Notes: a model not told the origin generated them from the letters alone. Shown: positions 35,287-45,040, counted from the first letter of the stretch. The stretch: DNA of 64,000 nucleotides from an uncultured Tenacibaculum sp. (GCF_947498805.1 NZ_CANMLT010000001.1:248001-312000), one strand, 5' to 3'. Program-made: numbers and translations.

Positions 35287-36267
35287 TTACATATTTAAAA
35301 GATAAGCGAATATTAAAGGAGCAACAATGGTTGCATCACTTTCGATAATAAACTTTGGGGTTTCAATATCTAGTTTACCCCAAGTTATTTTTTCATTAGG
35401 TACTGCTCCTGAATAAGAACCATAACTAGTCGTAGAGTCAGAAATTTGACAGAAGTAACTCCAAAAAGGAGTGTCTGTTCTTTCCATATCTTGGTATAGC
35501 ATTGGAACTACACATATAGGAAAATCACCCGCAATTCCTCCTCCTATTTGAAAGAACCCAATACCATCAATAGAATTATCAGTATACCAATCAGCTAAAA
35601 AAGTCATATATTCAATTCCTGACTTCATAGTTGATGCTTTTAAGTCTCCTTTTAAAACATAAGAAGCAAAAATATTTCCCATTGTTGAGTCTTCCCACCC
35701 TGGGACAACCATAGGTAAATTTTTTTCGGCTGCGGCATACATCCAAGAATCTTCAATGTCAATCTCATAATATTCTTCCAGCACTCCTGATAGTAAGAGT
35801 TTGTACATAAATTCATGAGGAAAAAAGCGTTCTCCTTCGTTTTCAGCATCTTTCCAGATTTTATAAATATGTTTTTGAAGACGTCTAAAGGCTTCTTCTT
35901 CTGGGATGCAAGTATCTGTTACACGATTTAAACCTTTTAATAATAAATCCCATTCATCAGAAGGGGTTAAATTACGATAATTTGGTACTCGTTTATAATG
36001 AGAATGAGCTACTAAATTCATAATATCTTCCTCTAAGTTAGCTCCTGTACAAGAAATGATATGAACTTTTTCTTGTCGTATCATCTCAGAGAATATTTTA
36101 CCTAATTCTGCTGTACTCATAGCTCCTGCTAATGATACCAACATTTTTGAGCCTTGTTCTAATTGGGCTTCATATCCTTTCGCTGCATCTACTAATGAAG
36201 CAGCATTAAAGTGTAGAAAATATTTTTCAATAAATTCTGATATAGGCTGTCTATTTATATTAATCAT
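35287..36267 (-). CDS. Deoxyhypusine synthase family protein
   Basis: 326 residues with the DHS fold: a Rossmann core (LVSLAGAMSTAELGKIFSEMI, IISCTGANLEEDIMNLVAH), VPGWEDSTMGNIFASY, GGGIAGDFPICVVPM and the catalytic-type EKITWGKL. Bacteria lack the eIF5A target, and bacterial members are thought to act on polyamines, for example making homospermidine by aminobutyl transfer from spermidine or putrescine. Its place in an arginine decarboxylase/agmatinase operon fits this. It overlaps the ATP-grasp gene by 4 bp. Confidence 0.88.
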   Translation of the reverse strand: MININRQPISEFIEKYFLHFNAASLVDAAKGYEAQLEQGSKMLVSLAGAMSTAELGKIFSEMIRQEKVHIISCTGANLEEDIMNLVAHSHYKRVPNYRNLTPSDEWDLLLKGLNRVTDTCIPEEEAFRRLQKHIYKIWKDAENEGERFFPHEFMYKLLLSGVLEEYYEIDIEDSWMYAAAEKNLPMVVPGWEDSTMGNIFASYVLKGDLKASTMKSGIEYMTFLADWYTDNSIDGIGFFQIGGGIAGDFPICVVPMLYQDMERTDTPFWSYFCQISDSTTSYGSYSGAVPNEKITWGKLDIETPKFIIESDATIVAPLIFAYLLNM

Positions 36268-37688
36268 AGAATTTCGTTAATTAGGTTTTTGTCATTATTT
36301 AAACTCTTAAAGAGTTTCTTTTTCAATGTTCCTTTAGAACTTATTAGCATTTGACTCATTTTATCAATTGCAATCATGGATAAAGCAGATTGAATAAATC
36401 CATCAATTAAATCATCTATACCAATTCCTAATGTATTAAAGTCTTTGGTGTCCATTAGTAAAAGTCTACTAGTATCACTTTTCCAGTTTCCTTGAGTATC
36501 TTTATAAGATAAATTAGTACCCAAAATTTCCCAGCTATTTGTTATTGAATTTAACTCGTTTGTAAGAGGTTTCTCTGACCTTCTTGCATAAGTACAAACA
36601 GGTTTAAGTCCTTTAGAGGTAGAGCTTACCATCATTCTTATATCGCATACATAAGTCTCATTCTTTTTATTAGGAATAGTACCTACATGATATAACTTTT
36701 GATTTTTAAATGTGCTGCTCCAATTTGAATTACCTATTAAACTTTGAACAATAAACATGTCATAGGTGAATTCTGTTTCCATGAATTTATCTAAATCATC
36801 ATCAGTAACAATAGTGTACACTCCTTGACCAGCGTTTGAATAAGGAACTTTAATTACGGCGTGACCACCCATTTGTTTAACCCATAGTGGAACTTCATTT
36901 TTTCGAACTTCCCAAATAGTATTAGGTATATTTATTTTAAGTCCAAACTCTTTAAGTTCGGTATTGAATACTTCGTATGCCTTGGCAGCAACTAACTTAT
37001 TTCTACCTCCAGCTAGACAGCTTATAATTGGATTTACAATTTTTGTTTTAGATACAACTGGGATTCGATTCCAAGGTTTTTGTGTTAAGTACCTAAAACA
37101 AGCTCTTACTCTTAACCATTCATCATTAAAGTTTACATGCATAACATCGTTCTCAAACTTCACTTTAGATATGTTCTCATTGTTTTTAAAAGGAATTAGG
37201 TATACTTTTTCTTTAAAAATATCTGCAATAGCTGAAGCATAGCCAGAAGCTTCCATTTCGTTTTTATCATATACTACCGCAAGAATTCCTTTAACACGAA
37301 CATTTTTAAGGTTGTTTTTAAAGGTGCTTTCTATTAGTTGATGATATGTTGTTTCTTCACTATATTCATGTAATAAAGGCATTGATTTTTGCCCAGAAGG
37401 GCAAGAGTTATTTTCAATAACAACCATTTGTCTTTTTCCAGAACTTGAGGTTACATTAACCAAATCTGCCCCTCCCCATAGAAAGTATTTGCTCTTATAG
37501 TTTAATAATTCTCTTAATTTATTTTTGTCTGCTTTAGGGTTTAAATGGCAGTAACGAGTAATTACTTGTTCTTGTGTCATCTTTAAAAAATGCTTTACTA
37601 TTGGGTGAATAGTTGCATTAATAACCTTTTCATACCAATGGTTTTGGTACGAAAAGTTATTAGGTTCTATAATTGTTTCTCTTAACAT
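36264..37688 (-). CDS. ATP-grasp ligase of unknown substrate in the polyamine operon
   Basis: 474 residues. An N-terminal domain (1-110) with FLWGGADLVNVTSSSGKRQMVVIENNSCPSGQ is followed by an ATP-grasp core with KVPYSNAGQGVY as the ATP loop, and a C-terminal part with CDIRMMVSSTSKGLKPVCTYARRSEKP. ATP-grasp enzymes join a carboxylate to an amine or thiol through an acyl phosphate. Between agmatinase and a DHS-like enzyme, the amine may be a polyamine. I know no characterised close relative. Confidence 0.8.
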   Translation of the reverse strand: MLRETIIEPNNFSYQNHWYEKVINATIHPIVKHFLKMTQEQVITRYCHLNPKADKNKLRELLNYKSKYFLWGGADLVNVTSSSGKRQMVVIENNSCPSGQKSMPLLHEYSEETTYHQLIESTFKNNLKNVRVKGILAVVYDKNEMEASGYASAIADIFKEKVYLIPFKNNENISKVKFENDVMHVNFNDEWLRVRACFRYLTQKPWNRIPVVSKTKIVNPIISCLAGGRNKLVAAKAYEVFNTELKEFGLKINIPNTIWEVRKNEVPLWVKQMGGHAVIKVPYSNAGQGVYTIVTDDDLDKFMETEFTYDMFIVQSLIGNSNWSSTFKNQKLYHVGTIPNKKNETYVCDIRMMVSSTSKGLKPVCTYARRSEKPLTNELNSITNSWEILGTNLSYKDTQGNWKSDTSRLLLMDTKDFNTLGIGIDDLIDGFIQSALSMIAIDKMSQMLISSKGTLKKKLFKSLNNDKNLINEIL

Positions 37689-38630
37689 TTAATCTTCTTC
37701 GTTGTTCTTAAATTTTGAAAGTTTACTAAATGGAGAAGTATCATCATTTTCTTCATCCACATACTCTTCGTCTTCATTTGAGAAGAACTTATAGCTAAGC
37801 ATTTTGTAGTATAATTTTGCTGCTAAAAAATCAGGTGATTTATCATTAGAATTTGGGCATAATTCTACCAAGTCAAATCCTACTACGTTTTTTTGAGAAA
37901 ACACTTTTTTAAGAAAATTTAAAGTCTCATACCAAAACAACCCACCTGGTTCAGGTGTTCCTGTACTTGGCATAATTGATGGGTCAAAAGCATCTAAATC
38001 AAATGTTATAAAAACATTGTCTGTTAATTGGTCAATAACATCATCCATCCAATATTCATTAGTTGCCATTTCATGTGCAAAGAATACTTTATCTCTATTC
38101 ATTACTCTAGTTTCAGAGATATCCATACTGCGGATACCTACTTGAACCAAATTTGTATTTTGATTTGCTTCGTAAACTGCACAAGCATGATTACAAGTAC
38201 TGCCTTCATATTCTTTTCTTAAATCGGCATGAGCATCAATATGCAAAACAGTTAAGTTATTATAGCATTCATTAAAAGCTCTAATCGTACCTATAGAAAT
38301 AGAATGTTCACCTCCTAAAATGGTAACAAACTTATTTTTGTTAATGTATTTTTTAGTTACTGAATGAACAGCTTCAACCATACTCTCAGGAGAAGAATTT
38401 TCTGTAACAAAATCAGTTAAGTGAATTCCTTCTTTATATACTTCTGTGTTTGTTTCTATATCATATAGTTCCATGTTTTCAGAAGCTTCTAAAAAAGCAT
38501 CTACACCTTTGTCAGCTCCTTTTTGCCATGTACTTGTACCATCATAAGGAACAGGTATCAATACTACTTTTGATGTTTCTAATTTTCCAAATTGTTCAGG
38601 AATACCTGCGTAAGTTCTATTCGTTTTCAT
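37689..38630 (-). CDS. speB: Agmatinase (ureohydrolase)
   Basis: 313 residues with the manganese-binding motifs of ureohydrolases: GGEHSIS, HIDAHADLR and FDLDAFDPSIMPSTGTPEPGG. It would cleave agmatine to putrescine and urea. The C-terminus is extended by an acidic tail (NEDEEYVDEENDDTSPF). It overlaps the arginine decarboxylase gene by 14 bp. Confidence 0.92.
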   Translation of the reverse strand: MKTNRTYAGIPEQFGKLETSKVVLIPVPYDGTSTWQKGADKGVDAFLEASENMELYDIETNTEVYKEGIHLTDFVTENSSPESMVEAVHSVTKKYINKNKFVTILGGEHSISIGTIRAFNECYNNLTVLHIDAHADLRKEYEGSTCNHACAVYEANQNTNLVQVGIRSMDISETRVMNRDKVFFAHEMATNEYWMDDVIDQLTDNVFITFDLDAFDPSIMPSTGTPEPGGLFWYETLNFLKKVFSQKNVVGFDLVELCPNSNDKSPDFLAAKLYYKMLSYKFFSNEDEEYVDEENDDTSPFSKLSKFKNNEED

Positions 38631-40017
38631 ATCCTAAAATTGAAAGTAATTCACTACTCTTTTGTTGTTCTTTAAATAATCTTGTTGTTATTTCCCAATT
38701 CTCATCTCTATCTATTAAAATATGTTTGGGATGCGGAATTAAACAATGCTGTAATCCTCCAAAACCTCCGATGGTTTCTTGGTAAGCTCCTGTATTAAAA
38801 AAACCTATATATAAAGGTTTATCTTTTTCATATACTGGTAAGTAAATTGCATTAATGTGTTGTTCAGAATTATAATAATCATCACTATCACAAGTCAATC
38901 CACCTAATAAAACTCTCTCGTAGTTTTCATTCCATTTATTAATAGGAAGCATTATAAATCGCTTGTTAATAGCCCAAGAATCAGGAAGTGTGGTAATGAA
39001 AGATGAATTAATCATATTCCATTTTTCTCGGTCATTCTGCTTTTTTTGATATAATACTTCATAAATCGCTCCTCCAGCTTCACCTACAGTAAACGTTCCA
39101 AATTCAGTAAAAATATCTGGTACATCTACTTGAGCTTCATTACAAGCTATTTTTATTTGATTGATTATTTCTTCAATCATGTATTCATAATCATAATCAA
39201 AAGCTAATGAATTTTTAATAGGAAAACCACCACCAATATTAAGACTGTTTAGTGTAGGACATATCTTTTTTAATTTGATATATACACTTATACATTTTAA
39301 GAGCTCATTCCAGTAGTAGGCATTGTCTTTAATACCTGTATTGATAAAGAAGTGAAGCATTTTAAGTTCAACCTGCGGGTTGTTGGCAATTTCTCTTTCA
39401 TAAAAAGAAACAATGTTTTTATAGCCAATTCCTAACCTACTTGTATAAAATTCAAATTTAGGTTCTTCTTCTGATGCTATTCGAATCCCTACTTTAATCT
39501 TGCTCTTAGTTTCCTCTAAAATCAAATTAAGTTCTTCGTAATTATCTATTATAGGAATGCAATTTGTGTGTCCACTATCAATTAAACTTACGATGTTTGC
39601 TATGTATTGATCTCTTTTAAAACCGTTACATAAAACATAGGAGTCATTATCTAGTTTACCTTCTTTCTTTAAGGATTTTACAATATCAATATCAAAGGCA
39701 GATGATGTTTCAATATGTATATTGTTTTTAAGAGCTTCTTCTAAAACATACCTGAAATGTGAGCTTTTAGTACAGTAAGAATAATGATATTCTCCTTCAT
39801 AGTTAAGCTTTGACATGGCTTTTTTAAACCAGCCTTTAGCTCTATTTATATTTTCTGAAATTTTAGGGAGGTATGTGAATTTTAATGGCGTACCATATTC
39901 TTCAACCAATTGCATCATATCTATATCATGGAACAATAGGTTGTTGTCTTTTGTTTGAAATTCCTCTTGTGGGAAATCAAAAGTTTGTTCTATTAAGTCT
40001 TTGTATTTAGTATTCAT
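38617..40017 (-). CDS. speA: Arginine decarboxylase, fold-III PLP type
   Basis: 466 residues: an alanine-racemase-like barrel with the PLP lysine in YSYCTKSSHF and NIGGGFPI, then a C-terminal beta-domain with GLTCDSDD, the C-D-S-x-D motif that binds substrate. It converts arginine to agmatine. It is shorter than the E. coli enzyme, as is normal in Bacteroidota. It is the first gene of the polyamine operon. Confidence 0.9.
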   Translation of the reverse strand: MNTKYKDLIEQTFDFPQEEFQTKDNNLLFHDIDMMQLVEEYGTPLKFTYLPKISENINRAKGWFKKAMSKLNYEGEYHYSYCTKSSHFRYVLEEALKNNIHIETSSAFDIDIVKSLKKEGKLDNDSYVLCNGFKRDQYIANIVSLIDSGHTNCIPIIDNYEELNLILEETKSKIKVGIRIASEEEPKFEFYTSRLGIGYKNIVSFYEREIANNPQVELKMLHFFINTGIKDNAYYWNELLKCISVYIKLKKICPTLNSLNIGGGFPIKNSLAFDYDYEYMIEEIINQIKIACNEAQVDVPDIFTEFGTFTVGEAGGAIYEVLYQKKQNDREKWNMINSSFITTLPDSWAINKRFIMLPINKWNENYERVLLGGLTCDSDDYYNSEQHINAIYLPVYEKDKPLYIGFFNTGAYQETIGGFGGLQHCLIPHPKHILIDRDENWEITTRLFKEQQKSSELLSILGYENE

Positions 40018-40327
40018 TTTATTTCAATAAAATTATAATTGAAAACCCAACAGTTATCTAATAACTAGGTTTATATAATCCTAATTGAAATAATAAACTA
40101 AACTCGTAATTCTAAGTATACTCCCCTTAATCTAAGGTTTTGTAATTGGTCTAATGATAATGAAGTAATCGTAATTTTTTCGTTGTGCTTCTGAAACACC
40201 TCACAACTTTTAGACTTCCATAAAAAGTTGGAAACGAAATAAGTAAAACTTAACATTTTGCCTATTCATAAGAATTCAAATGTAAACCTTTTTTTAATAC
40301 AAAATGTATGTTGTACAAAATTAAAAT
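40018..40327. other. Intergenic region between speA and the recombinase gene
   Basis: 310 bases of AT-rich sequence that should contain the speA promoter. I found no clear -7 box, no gene and no obvious attachment-site repeat. Confidence 0.45.
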
Positions 40328-41518
40328 TTATCCAAATAATTTGTTTATAGTGTCACTTTCTTCTTTTTGGTAAAAATCTTTAAGGTAGGCTTGCGTAGTT
40401 TCTAATCTTGTATGTCCAAGAAGTTTAGAAATCATTAATAAATTAACGTTACTTTTAACGGCATAATCAGTAAAGGAATGTTTCCCCATATGCATAGATA
40501 AGGGCTTGTTTATGCTGCATTTTTGGGCGATGATTTTCAATGATCTATTTAGGTTGTTACTTTTAATGTATATTTTGTATTCAATTTCTTCTTGAGTTTT
40601 GTTCTCAAAACCGTAAAGAGGAGGGAAGATAAAAGTTGAATTCTTACCCTGGTACTTTTCTAAAATTTCTTTTGATTTAGAATTCAATGGAATGGTTCTT
40701 CTGGATCCAACTCTGTCTCTTACTTTATTCATTGTATAAACAATGTTATCTCCAACAATATTTTCCCATTTTAATATACACATATCGGTAAAGCGCATTC
40801 CTGCAGTATAAAAACAAAACAGAAACATATCTCTAGCTTTAATCATTCCTTTATGTCTAGGGACAATTTCTAACTCAATTACCTTTTGAATTTCATCTAA
40901 AGTTAAAGATTGTTTGACTACATTTTCTTTTTCAATTTTATAACCTCGAGCGTTATTTTTTTTAATCACACCGGCTTTTACTGCTTGATTACATGTGGTA
41001 ATAATGCATCTTAAATTTGATGCTATAGTATTTTTCTTATTTCCTCTTTTTAATAACCAATGTTCATAGTCCTTCATAAAGTTATGATCAATATCAGAGA
41101 AAGGAATATAATTGGAAAACAATTTCAACTTGTTATGATAGAGTTGTAGTGTTTTAGCCGATCTCGTTTTTCCTTTTAATCTGGTTTCGTCTATTACAGA
41201 TTGAAAAAAGGATAAATAAGAACTAGAATCGTACTTTATGGTGTTTTTGTATATCTGTAGTAATCTTTTAGCAGACACTCCTTTGTTTTTGTAGTAAATT
41301 TTTTCAACCTTAATTTTTAAGTCATAAATAGTAGCATTAAGGTTTTCTTCTAGAGGGTGTCTTTTGATAATTTCCTTTTTCTTATCCCATTGATTTGCCA
41401 ATACAGAGACTTTGGTGTCTATATATTGTGTATCATTTGCTGAAGTAAAAAATCTTAATCGAATGGCTTGGGTACCATTTTTCTTTTTATAGCTTCTGAT
41501 TTGGAAGTTAAAATTCAT
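40328..41518 (-). CDS. Tyrosine recombinase (phage integrase family)
   Basis: 396 residues: an N-terminal arm-type domain, a SAM-like core-binding domain (about 110-205), and a catalytic domain with Arg in AGMRFTDM, His-x-x-Lys-His in HMGKHSF (normally HxxRH), LGHTRLETTQAYLK with the final His and the tyrosine nucleophile. It has its own promoter and sits between the YebC terminator and the polyamine block. Whether it once mobilised that block is unclear. Confidence 0.88.
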   Translation of the reverse strand: MNFNFQIRSYKKKNGTQAIRLRFFTSANDTQYIDTKVSVLANQWDKKKEIIKRHPLEENLNATIYDLKIKVEKIYYKNKGVSAKRLLQIYKNTIKYDSSSYLSFFQSVIDETRLKGKTRSAKTLQLYHNKLKLFSNYIPFSDIDHNFMKDYEHWLLKRGNKKNTIASNLRCIITTCNQAVKAGVIKKNNARGYKIEKENVVKQSLTLDEIQKVIELEIVPRHKGMIKARDMFLFCFYTAGMRFTDMCILKWENIVGDNIVYTMNKVRDRVGSRRTIPLNSKSKEILEKYQGKNSTFIFPPLYGFENKTQEEIEYKIYIKSNNLNRSLKIIAQKCSINKPLSMHMGKHSFTDYAVKSNVNLLMISKLLGHTRLETTQAYLKDFYQKEESDTINKLFG

Positions 41519-41527
41519 CGAATTTTT

Positions 41528-41549
41528 ATTGGTTCATTATTGGTTCATT
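41528..41549 (+). repeat. Tandem 11-bp direct repeat upstream of the recombinase gene
   Basis: ATTGGTTCATT occurs twice head to tail (41528-41538, 41539-41549), between the -7 box and the start codon of the recombinase. It could be an arm-type binding site. Confidence 0.6.
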
Positions 41550-41566
41550 TTTTTGATAAAAATAAA

Positions 41567-41574
41567 CAAATATA
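41567..41574 (-). promoter_or_regulatory. -7 promoter box of the recombinase gene
   Basis: TATATTTG on the minus strand, about 50 bp before the start codon. Confidence 0.55.
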
Positions 41575-41592
41575 AACTAATATGAAAAATAA

Positions 41593-41616
41593 AGCCCTCT
41601 AGTAAAATAGAGGGCT
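41593..41616 (-). terminator. Terminator of yebC
   Basis: AGCCCTCTA and TAGAGGGCT form a perfect 9-bp stem with a 6-base loop. On the minus strand a T-rich run follows. Confidence 0.85.
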
Positions 41617-41644
41617 ATAGTTGATTGTATTGAGTTTGTTGAGT

Positions 41645-42367
41645 TTACTCTTCCATAGAGTGGTAAACCGTATTTACATCATCATCTTCTTCTAAACGCT
41701 CTAATAATTTGTTTACTTCCTCTTTTTGTTCGTCAGAAAGGGCAGTAGTAGTGGTTGGAATACGTTCAAATTCAGAAGAAATAATTTCAATACTATTTTC
41801 TTCTAAATATTTCTGAATCGAACCAAACTGTTCAAATGGAGCATATAGCATTACGCTGTTATCTTCTTCATCCGTAAAAACCTCTTCTACTTCAAAATCG
41901 ATCATCTCCATTTCAAACTCTTCCAAGTCCATTCCTAAGGTATCGTCTTTTACTTTAAAGTTTACTACGTGATCAAACATAAAAGCAACCGAACCAGAAG
42001 TTCCTAAGTTACCATTACACTTGTTAAAAGCAGCACGTACATTGGCAACCGTACGGTTGTTATTGTTGGTAGCGGTTTCTACTAAAACAGCAATACCATG
42101 TGGTGCATATCCTTCAAACAATACTTCTTTATAGTTGGCAGTATCTTTATCAGATGCTTTTTTAATTGCACGCGCAACATTATCCTTAGGCATGTTTGCT
42201 GCCTTCGCATTTTGGATAACAACACGTAAGCGAGAGTTGGTTTCTGGATTAGGACCTCCTTCTTTAACAGCCATTACAATGTCTTTACCAATTCTGGTAA
42301 ATGTTTTAGCCATTGCAGACCAACGTTTCATTTTTCTTGCTTTCCTAAATTCAAATGCTCTTCCCAT
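41645..42367 (-). CDS. YebC/PmpR family transcriptional regulator
   Basis: 240 residues, full length. It starts MGRAFEFRKARKMKRWSAMAKTFTRIGKDI and contains RVVIQNAKAANMPKDNVARAIKKA, YEGYAPHGIAVLVETATNNNNRTVANVRAAFNKCNGNLG and the SVAFMFDH strand. The family includes DNA-binding regulators and a recently proposed translation role. Confidence 0.93.
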   Translation of the reverse strand: MGRAFEFRKARKMKRWSAMAKTFTRIGKDIVMAVKEGGPNPETNSRLRVVIQNAKAANMPKDNVARAIKKASDKDTANYKEVLFEGYAPHGIAVLVETATNNNNRTVANVRAAFNKCNGNLGTSGSVAFMFDHVVNFKVKDDTLGMDLEEFEMEMIDFEVEEVFTDEEDNSVMLYAPFEQFGSIQKYLEENSIEIISSEFERIPTTTTALSDEQKEEVNKLLERLEEDDDVNTVYHSMEE

Positions 42368-42423
42368 TTCTTATTATTTTGTTTCGCAATGGCAAATGTA
42401 ACCAATGCAGTACTTATTTACAA

Positions 42424-44421
42424 TTAAAATCTTTTCTTGAAAATTTGTTTACCATCGGCAGCTTTATAAGCTCTCCAGGTACCCGATTGCTTCCCGTTTT
42501 TAAACTGACCTTTTAATTTCAGTTTTCCGTTTGGATAATAGAATTTATAATCACCATCTGGAATTCCGTTGTCCAACTCAACTTCAAATTTAAGTTGTTT
42601 GTCTTCGTAATATTCTTGGTATTCTTTCGCGCTTAAATCAGAAGGATGAATGGCAGGAACCTTAAAAATAGTTTCGGCAGTTTCTACCACCACAGAATCT
42701 TTTTGAGGCGTGATTTTCTGATACAATTCTTCTTTTAACTCTTTTTCTTTTTGTGTTTGAACAGCCAATACTTCTGGAGACTGATAGGAAAGGGTAATAT
42801 TACTTTTAAACTGATCTCCTTTCGAAATTAACTGCAATCCTGCTTGAGAAAAAGAAGTAAAGTATTTTTTGTTTTTAATGAGTTGTTGTTTGGTTTTACG
42901 ATCTAATAAGCTTAGCACATCGTTATATGAATTGCCGGCTTCTGCATAAGCAAATACACTCGATTTACGTTCAAACTGATAGTTAAACTCTTCAAATTGT
43001 GTAGAAGAAGCCAAGGTATACCCAACCAAGTGACTGTTGATGATTTCTTTTAAAGAATTCGGACTGCTACTAAACACCACAAAATCATCAATGATAGTGA
43101 AGTAAGGTTTCTCCATTTTAGCAAAAGTATTTCCTGCCAACATCTTAAAGAATCCTTTTAAGTCAAAATAGTAAATCGGATATCCTTGATAGTTCAGTTG
43201 CTTGTATTTTAACGGCGTGTTTTCTTTGATTTTAGACAATACAAACTCTAAGTTTTCTTTCGCATCATCTATATCATCTGCTTTGATTACCGCAGCAATA
43301 TCTTTTTTGTTTTTAGATAAATCAGAGTTAAAATGTAATAACCCAATTTCATCACCAATCCAACTGTATAAATGTTCTTCAACTTTAATATTCAATTGGT
43401 CTTCTATGTTTTTAAGCTGGGTAGTATAGCTGGTAAATGCCTTCGGATTTTCTTTCTGAAGCTCTTCAAAGTTTGCATGAAATTCTTCAAAGCTTTCAAA
43501 AGCAAAACTTAGGTATAAAGAGGTGTTTCTTGGAGCAATTTGCGCAATACTTCGCTTTCCTTTACCAGATTTCTGAATCGCTCTTAAAAAGGTCTCAGAA
43601 GTCGGATTCACATTGGTATATCCAACAGCTTGTACAATGCTTCCTTCAATAATAGAAATGTCCAATCCAGAATAAAACAAGGTAGCTTTGATGTTCTCAA
43701 AGTTTTTAAGATTGGCATTTGTTGTAAAGCATCCTAGGTATTTATCTAAATAAGCATATTGTACATATACATTGAAAAAACCATCGTTCTCTGTCGCTGT
43801 TTTAATCTCGGTAAAGTTGACATCTCTACCAATTACAGGTGCCATGTATTGTTCTATAGATTGTTCTACCAGTACATGTGTATACGAGGCTACCAATTGA
43901 TTTTTGATAAAGGTGATGTAAAGTGTTTCTCTGGTTTTAGTGTTGTATAACTCGATAATTTCATGCTCCTGATGCATTCGTTGAGTCACTCTAAAATTAT
44001 CACCTGCTAACTTTTGAATAGCACTCTTTAAAAAACGTAGTTTGGAAAACTTTTGAAGATCGGCAACATATAATAAACCGTATTTTTTAGGCTTGTAGAC
44101 ATGTACAGAGATGAGTAAATCGCGTTCACCAATAAAATCAATGACTTCTTTTTGATCCTGAAATGTTTTATCGAAGCTGTTGAGGTTTTCAGTAACCTCT
44201 TTAAAATAATTGTTGGTTTGAAAATGCTGCCAAATAGGGCTGGCACTTACTTCGTCCCAAGTATCAATTGGGCGTTCTGTTTCCACAATAAAAACAGCAT
44301 CTTTAGGAATGAGATAAATCGGATTGATATTATCCTCATCGGCTAATGTAAAAATATATGCTTGGTATAAAATGAATCCTATAATCGCTATCAATACGCC
44401 CCATATAATTTTACTTTTCAT
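42424..44421 (-). CDS. Membrane-anchored DUF3352-like protein with C-terminal MORN-type repeat
   Basis: 665 residues. One N-terminal membrane helix (IIWGVLIAIIGFILYQAYIF) is followed by a long periplasmic region (IYLIPKDAVFIVETERPIDTWDEV..., IAAVIKADDIDDAKENLEFVL) of the DUF3352 type. The last 60 residues (GIPDGDYKFYYPNGKLKLKGQFKNGKQSGTWRAYKA) are a MORN/YwqK-type repeat. Function unknown. The spacing to the next gene, 15 bp, suggests an operon. Confidence 0.75.
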   Translation of the reverse strand: MKSKIIWGVLIAIIGFILYQAYIFTLADEDNINPIYLIPKDAVFIVETERPIDTWDEVSASPIWQHFQTNNYFKEVTENLNSFDKTFQDQKEVIDFIGERDLLISVHVYKPKKYGLLYVADLQKFSKLRFLKSAIQKLAGDNFRVTQRMHQEHEIIELYNTKTRETLYITFIKNQLVASYTHVLVEQSIEQYMAPVIGRDVNFTEIKTATENDGFFNVYVQYAYLDKYLGCFTTNANLKNFENIKATLFYSGLDISIIEGSIVQAVGYTNVNPTSETFLRAIQKSGKGKRSIAQIAPRNTSLYLSFAFESFEEFHANFEELQKENPKAFTSYTTQLKNIEDQLNIKVEEHLYSWIGDEIGLLHFNSDLSKNKKDIAAVIKADDIDDAKENLEFVLSKIKENTPLKYKQLNYQGYPIYYFDLKGFFKMLAGNTFAKMEKPYFTIIDDFVVFSSSPNSLKEIINSHLVGYTLASSTQFEEFNYQFERKSSVFAYAEAGNSYNDVLSLLDRKTKQQLIKNKKYFTSFSQAGLQLISKGDQFKSNITLSYQSPEVLAVQTQKEKELKEELYQKITPQKDSVVVETAETIFKVPAIHPSDLSAKEYQEYYEDKQLKFEVELDNGIPDGDYKFYYPNGKLKLKGQFKNGKQSGTWRAYKAADGKQIFKKRF

Positions 44422-44436
44422 GATATAAATTGATGT

Positions 44437-45021
44437 TTATTGGCAGTTGTTATTATAAAAATCTGCTATTTCTAAAAAGTTATCTCTTTTAAATTCTTTT
44501 GTATTTATTTTTTCAACCAACAGCGGACAGTCTTTAAAATATACTGTAGCTGCTTTATGAAATCGCTTTGCAGAAAGTCGGTCGAGCTCTAAATCGGTTA
44601 ACTGAGTTTCTCCTTTTCTAGCAACATAAAAAAACTCAAAGCTTTCACCAAAGTTCATGTTTGAGTTTCCTGGCGAGTGACTTCCAGGCATATCTCGCGT
44701 AAAACTAAATACCGTAAGTTTTCCATCTCGAACAATTTCAAACAAATTCGGTTTTCTTTTTCTTTTGATAGTTCTGTATTGATAAGTCGTTTGACTAATG
44801 ATGATCTTATCAACCGTTTCATAATTAAGTTTTACGGCTTTACTTTTTTCCGTTTCCTTAAACTTAATGCGATCTCCACTAATGAATTTGGCTTCGCCTG
44901 TTTTTTCGATACCATCTTTAAACACAATGGTAGCCTTTCTATAAGGATCTAAAAAATCAAATTGAGCACTTACAAACTGGGTAACCAGCAAGAAGGCTAT
45001 CAATAAAAGGGTCTTTTTCAT
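44437..45021 (-). CDS. Secreted hypothetical protein
   Basis: 194 residues with a signal peptide (cleavage after FVSAQ, residue 20). The mature part starts with ATIVFKDGIEKTGEAKFISGDRIKFKETEKSKAVKLNYETVDKI, a pattern seen in periplasmic proteins of flavobacteria. It ends with two cysteines. In an apparent operon between the carboxylase and the DUF3352-like gene. Confidence 0.7.
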   Translation of the reverse strand: MKKTLLLIAFLLVTQFVSAQFDFLDPYRKATIVFKDGIEKTGEAKFISGDRIKFKETEKSKAVKLNYETVDKIIISQTTYQYRTIKRKRKPNLFEIVRDGKLTVFSFTRDMPGSHSPGNSNMNFGESFEFFYVARKGETQLTDLELDRLSAKRFHKAATVYFKDCPLLVEKINTKEFKRDNFLEIADFYNNNCQ

Positions 45022-45040
45022 AGCAAGTGTATCTAAATAT

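Noticed and set aside
40018..41644. Attachment sites bounding a genomic island around the recombinase
   Set aside because: I compared the flanks of the recombinase with the other end of the block near 29.4 kb and saw no direct repeat that could be attL/attR.
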